DNA of 48,232 nucleotides, from contig JBFMFH010000094.1 of the NCBI GenBank assembly GCA_040752275.1, positions 1-48,232 on the forward strand, given 5' to 3'. This DNA is from JBFMFH01 sp040752275 (GTDB lineage: Bacteria > Acidobacteriota > Vicinamibacteria > Vicinamibacterales > JAKQTR01). How positions within the stretch are numbered: the stretch's first letter is position 1; each line of letters opens with the position of its first letter. Made by a program: the position numbers and the translations under genes. Under the pieces are notes generated by a model. That model searched no databases. It was not told the origin of the DNA and saw only the letters and a list, made by a program, of their open reading frames with translations. Shown here piece by piece: positions 43,814 to 48,232 of this stretch.

Positions 43814-44734
43814 TTAGCACGGCATGTCGTGAAGGAACTCGGGGCGAGACGGCCATGGCACCGGTGTTCCCCTCAGTTGGACTGGGTCACCTTTCCTTCC
43901 GTGGACGCGAGCGTAGAATTGCATATCTCCAGGCCGTGGCAGCAAAACGACGTGGCCTCCGATCTGCACCGCGAGCCCGCCAGCGATCTCGGCAGGCTCA
44001 CTGAGGACGATCAGAGCTCTTGTAACGGGCTCGGCCTGTAGCAACCGAATCCCAAACAGCGGCGGATTCTCCGAACCCGGCGACGCAATTCTCTCACGGA
44101 CGACGTGGAACGCTGAATTGAGGACGACGCGATATCCGAATTTTGCGAATACCGCGAGATAGCCGGCGCGCAGCCACGACACTGCTGCGCGGTGAGGATC
44201 GAAACGATCGCGGTGGAACTCGATTCCGAATTTCCAACCTGGGGATCCCGCGCTGGCAAGTTGTCCCACAGCGTTGAAGAACTCTTCATGCGTCGACGGG
44301 GCGTTCCGGTCGGGATCTCCGAACAACCGAACACCGCTTTCGTCAGCGCTGAGCGTCATGTTCACGACACGATCGCCAAGAGTCACGCGAACCGGACGCT
44401 CCAAAGGTCGACCGGGACGACCCTCAAGTCGACCCGCCACGTGTGCGTGAGCGTCGATTTCAGTTCCCGCCCGATGATTGCATGCAGCGCACGTGAGTAC
44501 GAGGGGACGGCCTCCTGCAGATCTCGGCGGAACATGTTCGACCGTGAGTTCTCTTTGTTCGACGGCTTCACGCGAGAAGGCTCTGAAACCCGTTCGGGTC
44601 ACGCACAGCGGACACACGTACACAGGACCGGTCCCCGGTGGGAGGGTGTCCCGAACTACAGTCGGGCAGGCTGACGCAAAGGCGTTTGCACCAGCATCAA
44701 ACCAAGCGAGCCGCGCCTTCAGTGATGGTTTCAT
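43814..44734 (-). CDS. HNH-type endonuclease
   Basis: From the ATG at 44734 (MKPSLKARLAWF) the 306-aa protein carries YVCPLCVTRTGF, then ELTVEHVPPRSAGGRP and LTCAACNHRAGTEID. The two C-x2-C pairs form a zinc knuckle, and the EHVPP and Asn/His residues form the beta-beta-alpha-metal nuclease site. The remaining C-terminal 200 residues are of unknown fold. The open frame extends upstream to 44776. It is convergent with the multi-helix membrane protein gene, so a restriction or defence role is plausible. Confidence 0.75.
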   Translation of the reverse strand: MKPSLKARLAWFDAGANAFASACPTVVRDTLPPGTGPVYVCPLCVTRTGFRAFSREAVEQRELTVEHVPPRSAGGRPLVLTCAACNHRAGTEIDAHAHVAGRLEGRPGRPLERPVRVTLGDRVVNMTLSADESGVRLFGDPDRNAPSTHEEFFNAVGQLASAGSPGWKFGIEFHRDRFDPHRAAVSWLRAGYLAVFAKFGYRVVLNSAFHVVRERIASPGSENPPLFGIRLLQAEPVTRALIVLSEPAEIAGGLAVQIGGHVVLLPRPGDMQFYARVHGRKGDPVQLRGTPVPWPSRPEFLHDMPC

Positions 44735-45135
44735 CGCGCCATCGACTAGGATCGCCAGTCCAGCGCCGAAGTGCAACTCTCAGGATCGTTGTCGCGACAG
44801 ATGCGGTAGGGGGCGACCGACTGCCGTGGCGACCTCCCGTCGACCCACCTGATGCCCTTGCCAGTGCCGTTGGTGGTGTTCAGAAACACGGCGCCTTCGC
44901 CTCAGACTCGTGAACACCGAGCAGATTCGGGGCCGGCTCTTTCGGCGCCACGCTCAGGCTGTCGGGATTACAGGCAGGATTACACCCTGGACCACAACGT
45001 GCGCTATGCCGGAGGTTCGTGCCATGGAGGCTCAGTGGTCACGTTGCGTTTGTGAAGATGTGCGCCGAATCTGCCGATGCGGTAAGAGGAACATGGGGCG
45101 TTGTTGGTGTTGTTGTTGTTCTTGTTAAAGAAGAG

Positions 45136-45203
45136 ATAGTGAAGATGTCAGAAGTTTGTGAAGATGTCAGAACTTTGTGCACGTGTCCGAAGTTTGTGAA
45201 GAC
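45136..45203 (+). repeat. Four 19-bp iterons with the GTGAAGAT motif
   Basis: Units of about 19 bp start at 45136, 45155, 45174 and 45193. The core is TTTGTGAAGATGTCAGAA. The third copy is degenerate and the fourth is cut short. A related copy (TTTGTGAAGATGTGC) lies at 45049, and an inverted one (GACATCCTCACAAA) at 45296. The gap from 44777 to 45310 has no gene and holds this array. Confidence 0.7.
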
Positions 45204-45310
45204 CCCTCGCGCGTCACATCCCCCAAGCATCCCGCCGGTGCGTAGCACCTCAGGGTTCCAGGAGATTGCGTCCTATCACATCCGCAGTATTGGCAGACAT
45301 CCTCACAAAT

Positions 45311-45586
45311 TCACGCCGTGACCAAATCGTAGAAGAGAAACGTCTTCTTGCCCTGCTTGAAGGATCGCTTAACGAGCACGTGCACCGCCGCCAGTTCGTC
45401 GAGATGTCGCCGTGCGGTGGTCCAATGCACCGTTCTGTGGAGCGACACGATGACCTCGCGCGACACGGCTGCTGGTCCGGCATTCGTCCGCAGCCGCTGC
45501 ATGGCCTCGAGTACGGCTCTTCGGATCTGTGGATCGCGAGGTCTGCCCTCGCCGCCAGACTTGATGAAGAGTTGGAGTTCGCTCAT
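45311..45586 (-). CDS. Small winged-helix regulator
   Basis: The 91-aa protein (MSELQLFIKSGGEGRP...) has a winged-helix pattern: AVLEAMQRLRTNAGPAAVSR, then LHRTVHWTTARRHLDELA and an LVKRSFKQGKKTFLFYDL wing. It begins directly at the stop of the upstream winged-helix frame (45587) and likely forms one transcript with it. The iterons lie just downstream. Confidence 0.7.
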   Translation of the reverse strand: MSELQLFIKSGGEGRPRDPQIRRAVLEAMQRLRTNAGPAAVSREVIVSLHRTVHWTTARRHLDELAAVHVLVKRSFKQGKKTFLFYDLVTA

Positions 45587-46130
45587 TCACACCAGCCTCC
45601 TGCGGTGCTTGTACAGCTCGACGAAGGTGGCAGGGTTGTCGCCCAGTTCATGTCTTGCGTTGAATAGGAGCGGCTTTGACAACACGATAGGAACAAGGCC
45701 GCGATCGGCAAGCCAGTGAATCCTTTTCAGAATCGTGCGGTCTGAGTAGTCCGTGCGGTTCTTCAACATGCGGCACAGCTCCGGAGCACTCAAGCTGCCG
45801 TGGCGGTAGATCTCTTTGAACACCACGAACGCCAAGACATCCATGTCGTTCAAGAGCGCGTCCCAGTCCACCCCGGCAGGAAGTGGGATCTGACGGAAGT
45901 CGAGGCGATAGAGAATAGGAGCCGTCGTCGACCTTGCGGGCTTGAAGCTTCTTGCTGACGACGGAAAGTTGGAAGAGCACGGTTGTTGCAGTTTGGACGC
46001 CGAGCTCGCGCTCGACGTCTTCTCGCGAGAACCAGCGGTCCGGATGTTGTTGGAAGAACTCCAGCAGGTCGTGTTTCTCGATGGCCTCCGTGCCGACTTG
46101 GTGCGAGGCGTCCATGTTGATCATCTTCAC
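45587..46130 (-). CDS. Winged-helix regulator with an apparent frameshift
   Basis: One frame from the GTG at 46130 codes a winged helix (KHDLLEFFQQHPDRWFSRED, ERELGVQTATTVLFQLSV). Near 45921 it loses sense, while the next frame goes on as PILYRLDFRQIPLPAGVDWD and a second winged helix (HGSLSAPELCRMLKNRTDYS) to 45587. Joining them by skipping one base gives a smooth protein of about 180 aa. If the frame break is real, the downstream part may start at the GTG at 45871 and act as a separate protein. The start GTG itself lies in an inverted-repeat operator. Confidence 0.55.
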
Positions 46131-46153
46131 TAACTATTTGTCGTCGTGAAGAT
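46123..46153. promoter_or_regulatory. Inverted repeat ATCTTCAC/GTGAAGAT
   Basis: Two perfect 8-bp arms (46123-46130 and 46146-46153) with 15 bp between. The left arm covers the start codon of the winged-helix gene (GTG AAG AT). The same GTGAAGAT core recurs in the iterons, so one regulator probably binds both. Confidence 0.65.
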
Positions 46154-46206
46154 AAATAGACTTCGCTTCCGTGACGGTCTGGCTTGGCGCTGACCAGGAG
46201 GAAGGC

Positions 46207-46680
46207 ATGTGCTCCACGTTTCGACGAGGGGCCTATCGAGGGTATGAGATCGAGCTCCGCGTGCACCGTCGAAACCACCGGGACGCCGTGAAGTTGGCGA
46301 CTCCGGCTGAGATCTTCCGCTTCATGCGGGAGCTGGGACAGTGCTCAGCCGAGCGCATGTACGAGCTGCTGCTGGACACAAAGCAGCAGCTGCAGGGTGT
46401 CTACCTGGTGGGCAAAGGCGGCGTCGACAAGTGCACCGCGGATCCTCGCGAGGTCTACAAGGCAGCGCTCGTGACGACCAGTCCGGCGTTTGTGATGGTC
46501 CACAATCACCCGTCGGGCATCGTTGAGCCAAGCGTCGACGACATGGCGCTTACAAGCCGCCTCTACGCCGGCGCGGATCTTCTGGGTTTATCGTTTCTCG
46601 ACAGCATCATCATCGGCGACGGCCGCTACCACTCGTTCCACGAGTCCGGCATGATGCGTCGTAAGGTGGAGGCGGTCTAA
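46207..46680 (+). CDS. RadC-like JAB/MPN-domain protein
   Basis: The ATG at 46207 follows AGGAGG and gives 157 aa. Near residues 96-110 the protein has the JAB metal motif VMVHNHPSGIVEPSVDD (His-x-His-Pro-x7-9-Asp). This is the C-terminal RadC domain without the helix-hairpin-helix part. Such short RadC proteins are common on mobile elements and near antirestriction genes. Their function is still unclear. The TAA stop is in frame with the next ORF. Confidence 0.85.
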   Translation: MCSTFRRGAYRGYEIELRVHRRNHRDAVKLATPAEIFRFMRELGQCSAERMYELLLDTKQQLQGVYLVGKGGVDKCTADPREVYKAALVTTSPAFVMVHNHPSGIVEPSVDDMALTSRLYAGADLLGLSFLDSIIIGDGRYHSFHESGMMRRKVEAV

Positions 46681-47334
46681 ACGTCCTACGTCTACAAACC
46701 GAGTCGCCGGGAAGTCGACGGCATTGCCGCACAGAAGGATGGGCGGTATAGCATCCGCCTCGCGGGCCAGTGGTATGGCGCGTTCGGCATGTGCCCAGTG
46801 TGGAAAGGTCAGGTCGTCGTCATTGACTACAGCACAAACGGCACGTGGCGCAACATCAATAATGTGCGGGAGGTCGGCGAGGCGGTGACCGACTCCCGCC
46901 AGCGGCTTCAGGAGCGACAGCCGGTTCATCTGATGGAGGTTGGAAGGCGTGAAGGTGAGCCCGTCGCGGTCATGAACTACCTGACGGAGAGAGGATGGCA
47001 GCAAGCGATTGTCACGCCGGACGACAACGAGCGAATTCAGGCCGAGGTCGGTAAGCGGACCGAAGAGCTGACTGCGGAGTGCCTGCTGGAAGCGAAGCGG
47101 TTGCTTGCCGACTTGGGCGTGGGCAACGCGGTCACGCCGAAGAACGTGCTCGACCTGGGCATGTTCCTGGCTGAGCGCCGCATCGTGCATATCAGCAAGG
47201 TGTATCAGGAGCATCTGAAGGCGAAGGTAGAACGGGAGCGCCAAGCGTCACCAGGGCCGGTGGAACGGGGGAGCTGTGAGGCTCTCCTCTCTACCAATCA
47301 TCACGGAGGTGACACATGTGGGATGCTGCATTAA
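46681..47334 (+). CDS. Unknown protein directly in frame behind RadC
   Basis: The frame is open right after the RadC stop. The first ATG is at 46789 and gives 181 aa. The residues before it (YSIRLAGQWYGAFG) look coding, but no ATG, GTG or TTG is available there. The C-terminal half is helical (ERIQAEVGKRTEELTAECLL). No family is recognised. Either an unusual start or stop readthrough may extend the protein. Confidence 0.55.
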   Translation, partial: TSYVYKPSRREVDGIAAQKDGRYSIRLAGQWYGAFGMCPVWKGQVVVIDYSTNGTWRNINNVREVGEAVTDSRQRLQERQPVHLMEVGRREGEPVAVMNYLTERGWQQAIVTPDDNERIQAEVGKRTEELTAECLLEAKRLLADLGVGNAVTPKNVLDLGMFLAERRIVHISKVYQEHLKAKVERERQASPGPVERGSCEALLSTNHHGGDTCGMLH

Positions 47335-47836
47335 CTACTTCATCGGCTTCGAGAATCTCGACGCGCTGGACCGTGCACTTGCGGCAGTAGTGGAACATGC
47401 CGCGACGCTCGGGTTCGACGTCCGGCGACGCTCGTTTACGGAACAGCGACGAACCGTGACGATTCAACCGCACGAACACTGCGAGACGCTGGTTTTCGAC
47501 TTCATGACCGTCGAGCACTGGGCGCAGAGCGGCGAGGAGCCGTTCTGCGGCAGGGAGATCATGCAGACGAACTGGGACGACTGCACCACGTGGACGTGCA
47601 CGTTTCTGCGGCCGCACCTTTGGTATTGCGCTGGGTTCGTCAAGACCGAGTATGCGCCCAAGAGCGTGCACGCGAAGGTCTGCGAGCTGCTCCGCGGGAT
47701 GGCACCACGGGCGGCGCTGTTCTGCGTGCGGGATGAAGCGGGATTCTACGAGACGAGAAGCCGAGACGCGCTTGAAGAGGGGCACGGATACCTGGCCGGG
47801 CGTCGCGTCGACGACTTGCCGCGGCGGGAAGCGTGA
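47318..47836 (+). CDS. Unknown 172-aa protein
   Basis: GGAGGT at 47305-47310 followed by GTG at 47318 gives MGCCINYFIGFENLDALDRA. An upstream GTG at 47276 is open but less well placed. The product has conserved-looking aromatic and Cys residues (TTWTCTFLRPHLWYCAGFVK). It may be an accessory protein of the mobile element. Confidence 0.6.
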   Translation: MGCCINYFIGFENLDALDRALAAVVEHAATLGFDVRRRSFTEQRRTVTIQPHEHCETLVFDFMTVEHWAQSGEEPFCGREIMQTNWDDCTTWTCTFLRPHLWYCAGFVKTEYAPKSVHAKVCELLRGMAPRAALFCVRDEAGFYETRSRDALEEGHGYLAGRRVDDLPRREA

Positions 47837-47894
47837 GGCTGGTTTGACGAGCGGAGGTGTGAGCCCTTCCGCGGCTTTCAGGGAGGTGATGAAC

Positions 47895-48074
47895 GTGCAA
47901 TCAGAGATGGCTGCGTCGACCACTTATTCAACATTCTTAAATCGTTATACACACAAGAAATGCAGAGAGGAGGTGAACACGGATGAACATGAAGAAACTG
48001 AAGGGAGCGAAACAGAGAGGACGGCCGAGGAAGAAGAGGTCGATGACCGACGTCGCTCGGGAGACGGGCGGTGA
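47895..48074 (+). CDS. Possible acidic small ORF overlapping the AT-hook gene
   Basis: GGAGGT at 47882-47887 precedes GTG at 47895, giving about 59 aa with a very acidic tail (EETEGSETERTAEEEE). The last 92 bases overlap the AT-hook gene in another phase. It may be spurious. Confidence 0.3.
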   Translation: MQSEMAASTTYSTFLNRYTHKKCREEVNTDEHEETEGSETERTAEEEEVDDRRRSGDGR

Positions 48075-48087
48075 TTCGAGTGTCTGA
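47983..48087 (+). CDS. 34-aa AT-hook peptide
   Basis: A strong GGAGGTGA precedes ATG at 47983. The peptide contains KQRGRPRKKRS, whose RGRP core is the AT-hook that grips the minor groove of AT-rich DNA. It ends past the start of the next gene (48071). Such peptides occur on mobile elements and in phages. Confidence 0.6.
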   Translation: MNMKKLKGAKQRGRPRKKRSMTDVARETGGDSSV

Positions 48088-48232
48088 AGAAGACAGTGTT
48101 CGCGAGCTGTTTGGCGAGCCGATCTTCGAGTACACAGATGACCAGGCTGTGGCGGATGGTGTGCTGATACCGTTCGTCGTCGGCAATCGAGACACGGGAC
48201 ATCGGATCACAGGAAACGCGTTCAGGACGCTC
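48071..48232 (+). CDS. Partial gene, DUF6573-like
   Basis: From GTG at 48071 the frame stays open to the window end (54 residues). The start VRELFGEPIFEYTDDQAVAD followed by GVLIPF resembles the N-terminus of DUF6573 proteins, which are common on plasmids and ICEs (match by memory, moderate). It overlaps the AT-hook gene by 17 bp. Confidence 0.5.
   Translation, partial: MIRVSEEDSVRELFGEPIFEYTDDQAVADGVLIPFVVGNRDTGHRITGNAFRTL

Noticed and set aside
45136..45203. CRISPR-like array
   Set aside because: Units are contiguous 19-bp direct repeats without unique spacers.

Overview
The window looks like high-GC chromosomal DNA of an Acidobacteriota-type bacterium, possibly Vicinamibacteria. This is inferred from gene content and codon use: a large secreted beta-propeller (sortilin/BNR) protein of the kind abundant there, a PafA-type phosphatase, a phosphofructokinase with PPi-type motifs, a fused FtcD, and many lone housekeeping genes. 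No rRNA marker is present to confirm the taxon.

Left part (1-25.7 kb), chromosomal backbone. A periplasmic DsbA-like thiol oxidoreductase is divergent from a four-gene heavy-metal efflux operon (small membrane protein, outer-membrane factor, lipoprotein adaptor, RND pump). The operon ends about 20-30 bp from a decayed DUF134 / NifX-like pair that still has a perfect 20-bp palindrome upstream. Then come an aminotransferase, TruA, PafA-like phosphatase, galactokinase, an MFS transporter, the beta-propeller protein, an M20 hydrolase, a SpoU methyltransferase, a NIDO/HExxH lipoprotein, phosphofructokinase, FtcD and a VapBC pair with an inverted-repeat operator. Several intergenic gaps carry G-rich tandem repeats that fit G-quadruplex patterns.

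Middle part (25.77-29.32 kb), a stack of integration scars. Three copies of the 3' end of a tRNA-Pro(TGG) gene, all on the minus strand and none with the 5' half, lie at 25772, 25873 and 29274. Between the last two sits a 3.4-kb remnant with an AbiU2-like protein, a nucleotidyltransferase/HEPN pair, an IS630 transposase remnant and one unknown gene.

Right part (29.3 kb to the window end), one large tRNA-Pro integrated island. It begins with a tyrosine integrase and excisionase. It carries a tightly coupled minus-strand operon of unknown function (35442 to 31389: three small proteins, a membrane protein with a vWA-like domain, a 204-aa unknown and a PflX-type radical SAM protein). It also carries an XRE/ImmA pair, a HerA-like ATPase with a coiled-coil partner, a multi-helix membrane protein beside an HNH nuclease, paired winged-helix regulators with a shared GTGAAGAT motif, and RadC, AT-hook and DUF6573-like genes typical of mobile elements. 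The intact tRNA-Pro should lie beyond the right edge, so the island is not complete here.

The best candidate for an undescribed system is the vWA / radical SAM operon. The HerA-like ATPase cassette and the membrane protein/HNH pair are the next best.
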